From NCBI RefSeq assembly GCF_019656455.1, contig NZ_BPMK01000013.1, forward strand, positions 87,967 to 151,966: a stretch of 64,000 nt of DNA. The letters are read 5' to 3'. Under the pieces are notes generated by a model. The model saw nothing but the letters and a program-made list of their open reading frames with translations. It ran no database searches and was not told where the DNA came from. Made by a program: the position numbers and the translations under genes. Shown one piece after another: positions 11,368 through 23,189 of this stretch (positions are counted from its first letter, which is position 1; each line of letters begins with the position of its first letter). This DNA comes from Noviherbaspirillum aridicola. GTDB taxonomy: Bacteria > Pseudomonadota > Gammaproteobacteria > Burkholderiales > Burkholderiaceae_D.

Positions 11368-11670
11368 TTTAGATTATTGACGAAGTTGATCGCCGGCGCA
11401 AGAAGTTTTTATCGGGTGTCGCAAATGCTCACGCCCGGTTTTCCCGGCGCCATTTTTGGGGGATGCGAAGAGGAGGAAGGGGGCGGCCGTGAGCCGACAG
11501 GGAAGACAAGGAGGGGGCGCGACGCCGGGCGGGAGCGGTGTCAGTGCGAAGCCAGGGCGGTTTCCCGGACCGGCCCGGGGTGGCGGGAACGGCCAGGGCC
11601 AGGGGGCAGTTCCTGAAACGAAGAGAGGCAGCAGGATAGGCCGCCGGGGCACGACGGTCCGGCCGCGGGC
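11368..11670. other. Non-coding spacer between hemP promoter and mnmA 3' end
   Basis: Beyond the hemP promoter, about 250 bp hold no gene that I can support. The + strand is strongly purine-biased with many G-runs (around 11456-11520 and 11575-11615). Short GC inverted repeats occur but none with a T-tract. An open frame here (11377-11616) has shadow-like Arg/Gly composition. Confidence 0.5.
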
Positions 11671-12774
11671 TCAGGCCTGCGCGGTATCGATGATGCCGCC
11701 GCCCAGGCAGACCTCGCCGTCGTAGATCACGGCCGACTGGCCGGGCGTGACCGCCCACTGGGCGTCGGGAAAGGCGAGCGCGAACGTCTGGGGGGCAGCG
11801 TCGGAGAGGATGCAGCGCGTATCCGCCTGGCGGTAGCGCGTCTTCGCGAAGAGATCGCCGGCGGCCGGCGGCTCGCCCGCTATCCAGCTCGCCTGGCCGG
11901 CATGCAGCCGGTGCGACAGCAGCCAGGGATGATCGTGGCCCTGCACGACATACAGCGTGTTGCTGGCAACGTCCTTGCGCGCCACGTACCAGGCGTCGCT
12001 GCTGCCCTGGGCGTTCTGGTAGGACTTGAGACCGCCGATGCCGATGCCCTTGCGCTGGCCCAGCGTGTAGAAGCTCAGGCCGACGTGTTCGCCGACCACG
12101 TCGCCCTCGGGCGTTTTCATGGGGCCGGGGCGGTAGGACAGGTAGCGGTTGAGGAATTCGCGGAACGGGCGTTCGCCGATGAAGCAGATGCCGGTGGAGT
12201 CCTTCTTGCGCGCGTTGGGCAGGCCGATCTTTTCGGCGATCCTGCGCACCTCGGTCTTCGGGATTTCACCGAGCGGGAACAGGGTTTTCGAGAGCTGGGC
12301 CTGGTTCAGCCGGTGCAGGAAGTAGCTCTGATCCTTGCTGGCGTCGAGCGCCTTGAGCAGCTCGAAGCGGCCGTTCGCCGCCTGCCGCACGCGGGCGTAA
12401 TGCCCTGTCGCGATGAGGTCGGCGCCGAGCTGCATCGCATGGTCGAGAAAGGCCTTGAACTTGATCTCGGCATTGCACAGCACGTCGGGATTGGGCGTGC
12501 GTCCGGCCTGGTATTCGCGCAGGAATTCGGCGAACACGCGGTCCTTGTATTCGGCGGCGAAGTTGACCGCCTCGATGTCCACTCCCACCACGTCGGCCAC
12601 GCTCGCCGCATCGATCCAGTCCTGCCGGGTGGAGCAGTATTCGGAGTCGTCGTCGTCTTCCCAGTTCTTCATGAACAGGCCGATGACTTCATAACCCTGC
12701 TCTTTCAGCAGCCAGGCCGAGACCGAGGAGTCCACGCCGCCCGACATGCCGATCACGACACGCTTCTTAGTCAC
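11671..12774 (-). CDS. mnmA: tRNA-specific 2-thiouridylase MnmA
   Basis: Thiolates U34 of Lys, Glu and Gln tRNAs. 367 aa. N-terminal PP-loop ATP site [15 protein letters not shown], the catalytic cysteine in [16 protein letters not shown], the second catalytic cysteine in [23 protein letters not shown], and [10 protein letters not shown] are all visible. The start is GTG at 12774 inside the nudJ stop region (8-base overlap, GTGACTAA), implying coupled translation with the upstream Nudix gene. The nudJ-mnmA pairing also occurs in E. coli. Confidence 0.96.
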   Translation of the reverse strand: MTKKRVVIGMSGGVDSSVSAWLLKEQGYEVIGLFMKNWEDDDDSEYCSTRQDWIDAASVADVVGVDIEAVNFAAEYKDRVFAEFLREYQAGRTPNPDVLCNAEIKFKAFLDHAMQLGADLIATGHYARVRQAANGRFELLKALDASKDQSYFLHRLNQAQLSKTLFPLGEIPKTEVRRIAEKIGLPNARKKDSTGICFIGERPFREFLNRYLSYRPGPMKTPEGDVVGEHVGLSFYTLGQRKGIGIGGLKSYQNAQGSSDAWYVARKDVASNTLYVVQGHDHPWLLSHRLHAGQASWIAGEPPAAGDLFAKTRYRQADTRCILSDAAPQTFALAFPDAQWAVTPGQSAVIYDGEVCLGGGIIDTAQA

Positions 12775-13252
12775 GCTGCGCTCCGATTACGCTCGAATGG
12801 GTATAGATCATCGACAGCGGAGCGCGCCGCCCGGCGAGATAGTCGTCCACGCAACGCAGCACCAGCGGGCTGCGGTGACGTTCCTCGCAGGCGAGCATTT
12901 CCTCGCGCGTCATCCAGACGGTGCGCAGGATGCCTTCGTCGAGAGGCTGGTCGAGCGCGCGGCCGAGTTCGCCGCAGAAGGCAAAGCGAAGATAGGTCAC
13001 TTCCTTGTTGGTGCGCGAGGACAGATAGGTGGACATGTAGAGGCCGACCAGCGCGGTCGGCGAGAATTCATAGGCTGCCTCTTCCTGGGTTTCGCGCGCC
13101 ACCGCCTCGATCAGCGTCTCGTTGGGATCGAGATGTCCGGCCGGCTGGTTGAGGCGAATGCCGTCGCTGGTCTCTTCCTCGACCAGCAGGAAACGGCCGT
13201 CCTTCTCGATGATGGCGGCGACAGTGACGGATGGCTTCCAGACTTCAGACAT
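12767..13252 (-). CDS. nudJ: Nudix hydrolase, NudJ-like phosphatase
   Basis: 161 aa. The Nudix box starts at [20 protein letters not shown] (G-x5-E-x7-RE-x2-EE), with Ala at the usual final Gly position. N-terminal [20 protein letters not shown] and RLNQPAGHL are typical of NudJ, which hydrolyses nucleoside tri/diphosphates and HMP-pyrophosphate in E. coli. ATG 13252 is preceded by AAGGA; the frame stays open upstream but lacks family similarity. It overlaps mnmA by 8 bases. Exact substrate is not determinable here. Confidence 0.88.
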   Translation of the reverse strand: MSEVWKPSVTVAAIIEKDGRFLLVEEETSDGIRLNQPAGHLDPNETLIEAVARETQEEAAYEFSPTALVGLYMSTYLSSRTNKEVTYLRFAFCGELGRALDQPLDEGILRTVWMTREEMLACEERHRSPLVLRCVDDYLAGRRAPLSMIYTHSSVIGAQRD

Positions 13253-13594
13253 GGTGTTCCTTAAAGAGGGCGACATTTTACCTTGCATGCCGGAGCGATG
13301 CCTCCGGCCTGTGTTGAAAGCAGGCATCATCCGCCGCGCGCCGCGACGCTCATTGATTTCGCACAACGAGCGGTTTTGCCTGCCCGGGGAAGGCGCGGAA
13401 CGGCTTCCCGCCGGCGCCATCCTTGGTTTTGAGAAAAACGAACGGTTGTGCTAATTTTTGTTTTCCGTGTAAGATCAATGTAAGAATTGCCAGTTTCGGC
13501 GGCCATGCCCGGCCCGCCGTATCGTCGCGACGCCCAGCGTCGGCGGCGCACCCTGTCGGCACAACGCATAACCAACAAAGAGAAGGGGAATTTC
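13253..13594. other. Divergent regulatory spacer between nudJ and pntA
   Basis: 342 bp without a supported gene. It contains the pntA promoter candidate at 13446-13475 and two partial repeats of the type ACGAGCGGTTTTG / ACGAACGGTTGTG (around 13367 and 13439). Nothing else is recognisable. Confidence 0.5.
13446..13475 (+). promoter_or_regulatory. Sigma70-type promoter candidate for pntAB
   Basis: TTGTGC (13446-13451) and TAAGAT (13470-13475) with an 18-base AT-rich spacer, 120 bases before the pntA start. Confidence 0.5.
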
Positions 13595-15181
13595 ATGCCA
13601 CTGAAGATCGGGGTACCCCGGGAGGTCTACCCGGGCGAGAGGCGGGTGGCCACCGTGCCCGACGTTGTCGAAAAGCTGATCAAGCTCGGCTTTTCGGTGA
13701 CGGTCGAGTCGGGCGCCGGCGATGCCGCCAATTTCGACGACGACAGCTATCGCGCGGCCGGCGCGTCCATCGCCGCCAATGCCGCGGAGCTGTGGGCCAA
13801 GGCCGACATGGTGTTCAAGGTGCGGGCGCCCGGCGCCGGGGAAGTCGCGCTGATCCGTCCCGGCACCACCCTCGTGAGCTTCATCTGGCCCGCCCAGAAC
13901 CCCGACCTCATGCAGCAGCTCGCCGCCCGCCAGGTCACGGTGCTGGCTATGGACAGCGTGCCCCGCATGTCGCGCGCCCAGAAGATGGACGCGCTTTCCT
14001 CCATGGCCAATATCGCCGGCTACCGTGCGGTGATCGAGGCCGCGCACCACTTCGGCCGCTTCTTCACCGGCCAGATCACGGCCGCGGGCAAGGTGCCGCC
14101 GGCGAAGGTGTTCGTGATCGGTGCCGGCGTCGCCGGGCTGGCCGCGATCGGCGCCGCATCGGGCCTCGGCGCGATCGTGCGCGCCAACGATACCCGCCCG
14201 GAAGTGGCCGACCAGGTCAAGTCGATGGGCGGCGAGTTCGTCGCGGTCGACTACAAGGAAGAGGGCAGCGGCGTCGGCGGCTACGCCAAGGTGATGAGCG
14301 AAGGCTTCCAGCAGGCGCAGCGCGCGACCTTCGCCAAGCAGGCCAGGGAAGTCGACATCATCATCACGACCGCGCTCATTCCCGGCAAGCCGGCGCCCAA
14401 GCTGATCACCGCCGAGATGGTGCAGTCGATGAAGCCCGGCAGCGTAATCGTCGACCTCGCCGCCGAGCAGGGCGGCAACTGCGAACTGACGGTGCCCAAT
14501 GAAGTCGTGGTGCGCCACGGCGTCACCATCATCGGTTACGCCGACCTGCCCAGCCGACTGTCCAAGCAGTCGTCGACGCTGTACGCGACCAACCTGCTGC
14601 GCCTGACGGAAGAGCTGTGCAAGAACAAGGACGGACAGATCAACGTCAACATGGACGACGAGGTGATTCGCGGTGCCACCGTGATCAAGGAGGGCAGCAT
14701 CACCTGGCCGCCGCCGCCGCCCAAGCTGTCGGCCGCCCCGGCCGCCGCGCCCGCGGCCAAACCCGCCGCGCCGCCGGCCAAGGCGCACGGCCACGGAGCG
14801 GGCGGAGCGCCCGCGTCCGGCGGCAAGATCGCCGTCCTGTTCGGTGTCGCCGCGCTGCTGTTCTGGGTGATCGGCGCCTATGCGCCGGCGGCTTTCCTCG
14901 GCCATTTCACGGTATTCGTGCTGGCCTGCTTCGTCGGCTACATGGTGGTGTGGAATGTCACGCCGTCGCTGCATACGCCGCTCATGAGCGTGACCAATGC
15001 GATCTCCAGCATCATCGCCATCGGCGCGCTGGTGCAGGTGGCGCCGCCGATCGCCGGCGGCGTCGACAGGCCGGATGACTGGATCCGCTGGCTGGCGCTG
15101 ATCGGCATCGTGCTCACCACGATCAACATGTTCGGCGGCTTCGCGGTGACGCGCCGCATGCTGGCGATGTTCCGCAAATAA
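13595..15181 (+). CDS. pntA: NAD(P) transhydrogenase subunit alpha
   Basis: Proton-translocating transhydrogenase, which uses proton motive force to drive hydride transfer from NADH to NADP+. 528 aa from ATG 13595 (GAGAAGGGGAATTTC upstream). Domain I (residues ~1-370) has [16 protein letters not shown], the Rossmann motif [19 protein letters not shown] and [19 protein letters not shown] Pro/Ala/Gly/His-rich linker (~375-415) leads into four membrane helices of domain II. This is the fused E. coli-like alpha architecture, not the split PntAA/PntAB form. pntB follows after 14 bases. Confidence 0.97.
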   Translation: MPLKIGVPREVYPGERRVATVPDVVEKLIKLGFSVTVESGAGDAANFDDDSYRAAGASIAANAAELWAKADMVFKVRAPGAGEVALIRPGTTLVSFIWPAQNPDLMQQLAARQVTVLAMDSVPRMSRAQKMDALSSMANIAGYRAVIEAAHHFGRFFTGQITAAGKVPPAKVFVIGAGVAGLAAIGAASGLGAIVRANDTRPEVADQVKSMGGEFVAVDYKEEGSGVGGYAKVMSEGFQQAQRATFAKQAREVDIIITTALIPGKPAPKLITAEMVQSMKPGSVIVDLAAEQGGNCELTVPNEVVVRHGVTIIGYADLPSRLSKQSSTLYATNLLRLTEELCKNKDGQINVNMDDEVIRGATVIKEGSITWPPPPPKLSAAPAAAPAAKPAAPPAKAHGHGAGGAPASGGKIAVLFGVAALLFWVIGAYAPAAFLGHFTVFVLACFVGYMVVWNVTPSLHTPLMSVTNAISSIIAIGALVQVAPPIAGGVDRPDDWIRWLALIGIVLTTINMFGGFAVTRRMLAMFRK

Positions 15182-15195
15182 GGGAGACAACAATA

Positions 15196-16620
15196 ATGAC
15201 TGCAAGTCTCACAACGGTCGCCTACATCGGGGCGATCATCCTGTTCATCCTCAGCCTCGGCGGGCTGTCGCATCCCGAATCCGCGCGGCGCGGCAACCTG
15301 TACGGCATGATCGGCATGGCGCTGGCGGTGCTGGCCACCGTGTTCGGTCCTTCCGTCACCTCGATCGGCATCCCCTGGATCATCGGCGCGATGGTCGTCG
15401 GCGCGGCCATCGGCCTGTATGCCGCGCGCGTGGTGCAGATGACCCAGATGCCGGAACTGGTGGCGCTGATGCACAGCCTGGTCGGCCTGGCCGCCACGCT
15501 GGTGGGTTATGCCAGCTATATCGACCCGGCGGCATCGGCCAACTTCCAGGGCGCGGAAAAGGCTATCCATGAAGCCGAGATCTATATCGGCGTGCTGATC
15601 GGCGCGGTGACCTTCTCCGGATCCATCATCGCATTCGGCAAGCTGTCGGGCCGCATCGGCGGCAAGCCGCTGCTGCTGCCGGGGCGGCATCTGCTCAATC
15701 TCGCCGGCCTGCTGGTGGTGATCTGGTTCGGCGTGCAGTTCCTGCGCTCGCACAGCATCCAGGAAGGCATGCTGCCGCTGGCGGTGATGACGGTGATCGC
15801 GCTGCTGTTCGGCATCCACATGGTGATGGCCATCGGGGGCGCCGACATGCCGGTGGTGGTGTCCATGCTCAACAGCTACTCCGGCTGGGCGGCGGCGGCG
15901 ACCGGCTTCATGCTGTCCAACGACCTGCTGATCGTGACCGGCGCGCTGGTGGGCTCCAGCGGCGCGATCCTGTCCTACATCATGTGCCGGGCGATGAACC
16001 GCAACTTCATCAGCGTGATCGCCGGCGGCTTCGGCGCCGAGAGCGGCAAGCCGGCGGCCAAGGGCGAAGCCGCCCAGCCCGCGGGCGAAGTGATGCCGGT
16101 GACGGCCGGCGAAACCGCCGAACTGCTGCGCGAAGCGAGGAACGTGATCATCGTCCCGGGCTACGGCATGGCCGTCGCGCAGGCCCAGCACACGGTGTAC
16201 GAGATCACCAGGCTGCTGCGCGAGAAGGGCGTCAACGTGCGCTTTGCGATCCACCCGGTCGCCGGCCGCATGCCCGGCCACATGAACGTGCTGCTGGCCG
16301 AGGCCAAGGTGCCCTACGACATCGTGATGGAGATGGACGAGATCAACGAGGATTTCCCCGACTGCGACGTCTCGATGGTGATCGGCGCGAACGACATCGT
16401 CAATCCGTCCGCCGCCGAGGATCCGACCAGCCCGATCGCCGGCATGCCGGTGCTCGAGGTCTGGAAGTCCAAGACCTCGATCGTGATGAAGCGCAGCATG
16501 GCCTCCGGCTACGCGGGCGTCGACAATCCGCTGTTCTACAAGGAGAACAACCGGATGCTGTTCGGCGACGCGAAGAAGATGCTGGACGAGGTGCTGGTGG
16601 CGCTGAAGGCGACGGCCTGA
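15196..16620 (+). CDS. pntB: NAD(P) transhydrogenase subunit beta
   Basis: Membrane and NADP(H)-binding partner of PntA, 474 aa. The first ~270 residues are multi-helical domain II ([45 protein letters not shown]). The C-terminal domain III binds NADP(H): [51 protein letters not shown] and [34 protein letters not shown] precedes the ATG. A terminator follows directly, so pntAB is a two-gene operon. Confidence 0.98.
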   Translation: MTASLTTVAYIGAIILFILSLGGLSHPESARRGNLYGMIGMALAVLATVFGPSVTSIGIPWIIGAMVVGAAIGLYAARVVQMTQMPELVALMHSLVGLAATLVGYASYIDPAASANFQGAEKAIHEAEIYIGVLIGAVTFSGSIIAFGKLSGRIGGKPLLLPGRHLLNLAGLLVVIWFGVQFLRSHSIQEGMLPLAVMTVIALLFGIHMVMAIGGADMPVVVSMLNSYSGWAAAATGFMLSNDLLIVTGALVGSSGAILSYIMCRAMNRNFISVIAGGFGAESGKPAAKGEAAQPAGEVMPVTAGETAELLREARNVIIVPGYGMAVAQAQHTVYEITRLLREKGVNVRFAIHPVAGRMPGHMNVLLAEAKVPYDIVMEMDEINEDFPDCDVSMVIGANDIVNPSAAEDPTSPIAGMPVLEVWKSKTSIVMKRSMASGYAGVDNPLFYKENNRMLFGDAKKMLDEVLVALKATA

Positions 16621-16637
16621 TCCACCAGAGCCGAAGG

Positions 16638-16664
16638 AAGCCGCGCCGACGCGCGGCTTTTTTT
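16638..16664 (+). terminator. Rho-independent terminator after pntB
   Basis: AAGCCGCGC-CGAC-GCGCGGCTT stem with a run of seven T residues. It lies between the convergent pntB and ubiH-like genes. Confidence 0.9.
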
Positions 16665-17810
16665 ATTGGCGCAGGCCGTACATCATGTGGTCGGCGAGCA
16701 GCCGCTGCGCCGGCTTGAAACCGTCGAGCAGTGCCAGCGACAGGCCGAGGGCTGTCTGCGAGGGCGAGCCGGCGGGCGATGTGGCGAAGATGCGGGCCAG
16801 CGTGTCCGTCAGGCGGATGGTGAGGCCGCGGTCCGCCCGACGGGCCGCGCCGAAACGGCCGAGCCGCTCGGGCGTCGCTTCCGGCCCCAGCAGGCGCGCG
16901 AGCACCGCCGCATCGCGCAGGCCGAGATTGAGACCCTGGCCCGCGACCGGATGCAGGGTTTGCGCCGCATTGCCGATGGCGACCGTGCGGCGGGTCAGCA
17001 CCTCATGCGCATTCAGCCCGAGCGGATACGCGTTGCGCGCCGAGACGCCGGTGAAGCGGCCGAGCCTGCCGCCGAAGGCATGTTCCAGCTGCTGCAGGAA
17101 TTCCGCGTCGGACAAGCCTTGCAGCCGCGAGGCGGTGTCCGGGCGCGCGCACCACACCAGCGCATAACCGTCGTCCTGGGGCAGCAGCGCCAGCGGTCCT
17201 TCGTCGGTGAAGCGCTCGAATGCGCGGTGCGGCACCGGCGCGCTCGCCGTCACGTGGGCGATCAGCGCGGTCTGTTCATAATCGCGCCGCCGGGCACGCG
17301 GATCCTGTTCGGTGAAGACGCCGCCTTCGGCCTGCGCCAGCAATGCGCAGCTCACCGCGCCGCCGTCGGCGAAGCGCAGCTCGACGTCGTTCTCGCGCTC
17401 CTGCAGCGAGGTCGCGTGCGCCGGACGCAGGCTGACGATGCCGCACTTGCCGGCGGCCGCCGCGAGCGCGGATACCACGGTACCGTAGCGGGCGACATAG
17501 CCGAGCGCCTCGACGCCGTAATCCTCGCGTCCGATGAGCGTGCGGCCGAAGTGGCCGCGGCGGGAGACGTGGATTTCATGGATGGGATCGCAGGCGACCG
17601 GCCAGCAGCCGATCTCGTCGAGAATCTGGCGGCTGCCCCAGGAGAGCGCGATCGAACGCGGATCGTCGCGCACCTGGTCCACGGTCTTTGCATCGACCAG
17701 CGCGATGCGCGCGGGATCGGCGCCGCGCGCGGTCAGCAGCAGCGCCAGCGCCATGCCCACCGGGCCGGCGCCGCAGATGACGATGTCGTAATGTCCGGAC
17801 TGCATGGCGC

Positions 17811-17814
<4 letters not shown>
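16663..17814 (-). CDS. UbiH/UbiF-family FAD-dependent monooxygenase
   Basis: 383-aa flavoprotein of the aromatic hydroxylase family that hydroxylates the ubiquinone ring. The N-terminal dinucleotide fold is DIVICGAGPVGMALALLL and the C-terminal flavin signature is IGNAAQTLHPVAGQGLNLGLRDA, the UbiH/F/I hallmark. Which ring position it acts on cannot be told from sequence. A GTG start at 17814 gives a GTGA overlap with the pepP stop (translational coupling); ATG 17805 is the alternative. pepP followed by a ubi hydroxylase is the same order as E. coli pepP-ubiH. Confidence 0.88.
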
Positions 17815-19142
<1,328 letters not shown>

Positions 19143-19156
19143 GTTGTCCGTCCCTT

Positions 19157-19852
19157 TCAAGCGTTCAGTTGCGCCAGCCGTTCCGGCGTGCCGACATCGG
19201 TCCAGTCGCCGCGCCAGACCTCGCCGCCGACCTGGCCGCGCGCTGCGTACTCGCGCAGGATCGGCGCGAGCTTCGCGGTCTGGCCGGCCTCGATGGCGTC
19301 GAACATCTCCGGCCGGTATACCCCGATGCCGGAGAAGGTGTAGCGCGGCTCTCCCTCGTTGGCGATGGAGTAACTATTGAGCGCGAAATCGCCGAGGGGG
19401 TTGTGCGCGGGATTCTTCACCAGCCACAGCCAGGCCACGTCGCGCTTGTCACGCGCATGCGGGTTGCCCCACACGTCATTGTCCTGCAGCGCGTCGAGCG
19501 CCTGGGCGAAGTCGAAATGCGGGCAGTAGATGTCGGCGGCCACCGCCACGAAGGGCTCGTCGCCGAGCAGGTGGCGCGCGCGTGCGATGCCGCCCGCGGT
19601 CTCGAGCGCCGTACCTTCGGCCGAGTAGGCGATGCGCGCGCCGTAGCGCGATCCGTCGCCGAGCGACTCCTCGATCATGTGCCCGAGGTGGGCATGGTTG
19701 ATCACGATTTCATCGATGCCCGCGCGCACCAGGTTGAGCACATGCCAGAGGATGAGCGGCCGCCCGCGCACCTGCAGCAGGGGCTTGGGGCAGGTGTCGG
19801 TCAGCGGCCGCATGCGCTCGCCGCGGCCGGCGGCGAAAATCATCGCTTTCAT
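19157..19852 (-). CDS. murU: N-acetylmuramate alpha-1-phosphate uridylyltransferase
   Basis: Sugar nucleotidyltransferase, 231 aa, that makes UDP-MurNAc from MurNAc-1-P in the cell-wall recycling route known from Pseudomonas. The opening AMIFAAGRGERMRPLTDTCPKPLL carries the nucleotide-binding GxGxRxxPxT...PKP signature. Further motifs are VINHAHLGHMIEESLGDG, AGGIARARHLLGDEPF, the metal-site ADI in VAVAADIYCPHFD, and a final WTDVGTPERLAQL. It is encoded immediately after amgK on the same strand, which supports MurU rather than a glucose-1-phosphate enzyme. Confidence 0.9.
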   Translation of the reverse strand: MKAMIFAAGRGERMRPLTDTCPKPLLQVRGRPLILWHVLNLVRAGIDEIVINHAHLGHMIEESLGDGSRYGARIAYSAEGTALETAGGIARARHLLGDEPFVAVAADIYCPHFDFAQALDALQDNDVWGNPHARDKRDVAWLWLVKNPAHNPLGDFALNSYSIANEGEPRYTFSGIGVYRPEMFDAIEAGQTAKLAPILREYAARGQVGGEVWRGDWTDVGTPERLAQLNA

Positions 19853-19875
19853 TTTCAGAGGTCAGGTGGCAGAGG

Positions 19876-20901
19876 TCAGAAGGTGTAGCCCGTGCTCGGT
19901 GTATTGTCCTCCAGTTCGTCGAGGAGCTGGATCAGGGGCGAGAGCGCCTTGTAGCGGCCGGCGGCCTTTCGCGTGTATTCCATCACCAGCGGCAGGTCCT
20001 TCAGGTAGCCGTCCTTGCCGTCGCGGTGGTACAGGCGCGCGAAGATGCCCAGCACCTTCAGGTGACGCTGCAGGCCCATGAATTCGAAGTCGCGGTAGAA
20101 GGCGTCGACATCGTGGCTGACCGGCAGGCCGGCGCGGCGGGCGCGCTCCCAGTAGCGGATCGCCCAGTCGAGCACCATTTCCTCGTCCCACTGTATGTAG
20201 GCGTCGCGCAGCAGCGATACCAGGTCATAGGTGATCGGGCCGTAGACAGCGTCCTGGAAATCCAGGATGCCGGGATTGCCGGCGCCGAGCACCATCAGGT
20301 TGCGGGAATGATAATCCCGGTGCACGAAGACCTGCGGCTGCGCGAGATTGTTGGCGAGCAGGGTGTCGAAGACCTTGTTCAGGGAGGCGGTCTGCTTGTC
20401 GCTGAGCGTGACGCCGAGATGCTTGCCGACGTACCAGTCGGGGAACAGCATCAACTCGCGGTGCAGCAGCGCGCGGTCGTATTCAGGCAGCACGCCCGGC
20501 TTGCTCTGGGCCTGGATCAGCACCAGCGCGTCGATGGCGTCGAGGTAGAGCTTGTGCGCGGTGTCCGGCGAGAGCTGCTGCAGATAGGTGGCGTTGCCGA
20601 GGTCGGACAGCAGCAGGAAGCCGCGCTCGACGTCGCGCGCCAGGATTTTCGGCACCGAGGCGCCCGTCGCGCCGAACAGTTCGGCCACGTGGATGAAGGG
20701 TCGGACATCCTCTTGCGGCGGCGGCGCATCCATCGCGATGCAGGTCGCGCCGTCCTCGCCGTCGATGCGGAAGTAGCGGCGGAAGCTGGCGTCGGACGAG
20801 GCCGGGCGCAGCGTGGCCGGAACCACCCGGGGTTCGGCGACGGCGGACAGCCATTCCTGCAATTGAGCGAGACGGGGATCGGAGGAGGTATTTACGGACA
20901 T
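19876..20901 (-). CDS. amgK: Anomeric MurNAc/GlcNAc kinase AmgK
   Basis: Aminoglycoside-phosphotransferase-fold kinase, 341 aa, phosphorylating the anomeric carbon of MurNAc and GlcNAc recovered from peptidoglycan. Kinase motifs: SSDASFRRYFRI at the N-terminal lobe, LLSDLGNATYL, the catalytic loop FVHRDYHSRNLMVL, and the metal-binding GILDFQDAVYGPITYDLVSLL. ATG 20901 was chosen as the start of the conserved region; an ATG upstream in the same frame lies in the divergent promoter. murU follows. Together they bypass de novo UDP-MurNAc synthesis, which in Pseudomonas gives fosfomycin tolerance. Confidence 0.92.
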   Translation of the reverse strand: MSVNTSSDPRLAQLQEWLSAVAEPRVVPATLRPASSDASFRRYFRIDGEDGATCIAMDAPPPQEDVRPFIHVAELFGATGASVPKILARDVERGFLLLSDLGNATYLQQLSPDTAHKLYLDAIDALVLIQAQSKPGVLPEYDRALLHRELMLFPDWYVGKHLGVTLSDKQTASLNKVFDTLLANNLAQPQVFVHRDYHSRNLMVLGAGNPGILDFQDAVYGPITYDLVSLLRDAYIQWDEEMVLDWAIRYWERARRAGLPVSHDVDAFYRDFEFMGLQRHLKVLGIFARLYHRDGKDGYLKDLPLVMEYTRKAAGRYKALSPLIQLLDELEDNTPSTGYTF

Positions 20902-20918
20902 GAAACGTTCTTGGGGGA

Positions 20919-20945
20919 TTGAACAGAAGGGAGTTCCCATATAAT
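20919..20945 (+). promoter_or_regulatory. Promoter candidate for lptD operon
   Basis: TTGAAC (20919-20924) and a perfect TATAAT (20940-20945), spacing 15 (short), with GGGAGTTCCC in the spacer. It lies 43 bases before the lptD ATG in the amgK/lptD divergent region. Confidence 0.45.
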
Positions 20946-20987
20946 AAGGGATTCATTTCAAAAAAGCGCTCGCAGATCCTCCTTTTC

Positions 20988-23180
20988 ATGAAACGGCATC
21001 CGGCATTTCCACCCTCGCAACGTCTGCTCCGCTTGATCGCCGCCATGGCCGCCGCCGCATCGGTGCCGGCACTTGCTTCGGCACAGACCCCGCCGAATCG
21101 TTCCGCGGAGGAGAAGGATCTGCCGGCCAACATCAGCGCCGAGCAGATGAGCGGCCGTCCCGACCGCGAAGTCATCCTCGAGCGCGATGTCGAGATCATC
21201 CGCGGCCCGACCACCCTCAACGCCGACCGCGCGACCTACCGGGTGGTCGAGGACGAGGTCGAGGCGCAGGGCAACGTGACGATGCGCCGCTTCGGCGACA
21301 CCTATACCGGTGACGAGCTGCGCTTCAAGATGGAGGCGCAGGAAGGCTACGTCACCAACCCGACCTACCGGCTGCAGCTCAACAACGCCCAGGGCAATGC
21401 CGAGCGCATCGATTTCCTCGGCGAGAACCAGGCCGAAGTCTCCGAAGGCACCTACAGCACCTGCGAAGGCCCCGACCCCGACTGGTACCTGAAGGCGGGG
21501 CGCCTCAGCCTGGACGGCGACCGCGACGAAGGCCTCGCCCGCAGCGCGCTGCTGTACTTCAAGGATGTGCCGATCCTGGCCGCGCCGGCGATGTCCTTCC
21601 CCCTGTCCGAGGCGCGCAAGAGCGGGGTGCTGCCGCCGACCATCGGCGCCACCAGCAAGGGCGGCTTCGAGCTGATGGTGCCGTATTACTTCAACATCGC
21701 GCCCAACCGCGACCTCACGCTCTTCCCCAAGATCTACAGCCGCCGCGGCATGCAGCTCGGGGCCGAGGGGCGCTACCTGGGCGAGACCTTCTCCGGCATC
21801 ACGCGTCTCGAGTATCTGCCGAGCGACCGCGAGGCGGGCAGGGACCGGTACGCGCTGAGTTCCACCCATACGCAGGCGCTCGCCCCGGGCCTCGGGCTTA
21901 CCTGGAATCTGAATCACGCCTCGGACAACGAGTACCCGGACGATTTTTCCAGCACCATCACCAGCAGCCGGGAACGCCTGCTGCCGCGCGACGTGGCGCT
22001 GTCTTACGGCCGGTCGTTCTGGAACGTGACGGCCCGGGCATCGAATTATCAGCTGCTGCAGGACGTCAACGCGCCGATCGCCCGGCCCTATGACCGCCTG
22101 CCGCAGGTGACCTTCACCTCGGGCCAGCAGGACATCGCCGGCTTCGACTGGAACGCGGATTCGGAATTCACCCGCTTCTACCATCCGGACCTGGTGCGCG
22201 GCGACCGCTACATGCTCAATCCACGCATCGCCTATCCGATCATCCAACCGGGCTATTTCATCACGCCCAAGGTCGGCGTCCATTACACGTCCTACAGCCT
22301 GACCAATACCGCGCCCGGCGCGCGGGATTCGCTCGACCGCACGCTGCCGACCTTCTCGCTCGACAGCGGCATGGTGTTCGAGCGCGACACCAGCTTCCTC
22401 GGTACGCCGATGGTCCAGACCCTGGAACCCCGCCTGTTCTACGTGTACACGCCGTACCGCGACCAGACCGCGTTCCCGGTGTTCGACAGCGCCGAGGCAG
22501 ACCTCAGCTTCGCCCAGCTGTTCAGCGAAAACCGCTTCATCGGCTATGACCGCATCAGCGACGCCAACCAGCTCACCGCCGCGCTGGTCTCCCGCTATAT
22601 CGAGCAGAGCGGCGTCGAGCGGCTGCGTTTCGCGGTCGGCCAGCGCTACTATTTCAACGACCAGCGGGTGAGCTTCCGCGGCGTCAGCGACAACAGCCGC
22701 TCCGACCTGCTGCTGCTGGCATTCGGCCGCATCACCCCGCAGATCAGCATCGACGGCAATCTGCAGTACAGCCAGTCCAACAATTCGGTCAGCCATGCCA
22801 ACTACGGCGTGCAGTGGGCGCCGGAGCCCAAGAAAGTGCTGAACCTGCGTTACCGCCGCGACCGCATCAACGACCTGGAGCAGGTCGATGTGTCGGGCCA
22901 GTGGCCGCTGGCGCGGCGCTGGTACGGCGTGGCCCGCGTGAATTACTCCCTGCCGGACCGCAAGGTGGCGGAGGGGCTGTTCGGGGTCGAATACATGGCC
23001 GACTGCTGGGTGCTGCGCGTGGTCGGCCAGCGCACGCCGACCTCGTCCGAACGGGCCAACTCCTCGATTTTCTTCCAGCTGGAGTTGAACGGCCTGACCA
23101 AGCTGGGTTCCAATCCGCTTGACGCGCTGCGCCTGAACATCCCGGGCTACCATCTCGTCAATCAACCGAGCAATCCCTAA
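20988..23180 (+). CDS. lptD: LPS-assembly outer-membrane protein LptD
   Basis: Outer-membrane beta-barrel that, with LptE, inserts lipopolysaccharide into the outer leaflet. 730 aa from ATG 20988: signal peptide ending PALASA, then an OstA-like beta-jellyroll (ISAEQMSGRPDREVILERDVEI.. TLNADRATYR.. EAQGNVTMRRFGD), then a C-terminal barrel with YLPSDREAGRDRY, GYFITPKVGVHYTSY and LEPRLFYVYTPYRDQ. Only two cysteines are seen in the mature protein (STCEG near residue 160; ADCWVL near 670), versus four in E. coli, so a single inter-domain disulfide is expected. It leads the lptD-surA-pdxA-rsmA operon. Confidence 0.96.
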   Translation: MKRHPAFPPSQRLLRLIAAMAAAASVPALASAQTPPNRSAEEKDLPANISAEQMSGRPDREVILERDVEIIRGPTTLNADRATYRVVEDEVEAQGNVTMRRFGDTYTGDELRFKMEAQEGYVTNPTYRLQLNNAQGNAERIDFLGENQAEVSEGTYSTCEGPDPDWYLKAGRLSLDGDRDEGLARSALLYFKDVPILAAPAMSFPLSEARKSGVLPPTIGATSKGGFELMVPYYFNIAPNRDLTLFPKIYSRRGMQLGAEGRYLGETFSGITRLEYLPSDREAGRDRYALSSTHTQALAPGLGLTWNLNHASDNEYPDDFSSTITSSRERLLPRDVALSYGRSFWNVTARASNYQLLQDVNAPIARPYDRLPQVTFTSGQQDIAGFDWNADSEFTRFYHPDLVRGDRYMLNPRIAYPIIQPGYFITPKVGVHYTSYSLTNTAPGARDSLDRTLPTFSLDSGMVFERDTSFLGTPMVQTLEPRLFYVYTPYRDQTAFPVFDSAEADLSFAQLFSENRFIGYDRISDANQLTAALVSRYIEQSGVERLRFAVGQRYYFNDQRVSFRGVSDNSRSDLLLLAFGRITPQISIDGNLQYSQSNNSVSHANYGVQWAPEPKKVLNLRYRRDRINDLEQVDVSGQWPLARRWYGVARVNYSLPDRKVAEGLFGVEYMADCWVLRVVGQRTPTSSERANSSIFFQLELNGLTKLGSNPLDALRLNIPGYHLVNQPSNP

Positions 23181-23189
23181 CGAAGCACG

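Noticed and set aside
11377..11616. 79-codon frame in the hemP-mnmA spacer
   Set aside because: Gly/Arg-rich with no start signal or motif; arises from the purine-biased DNA.
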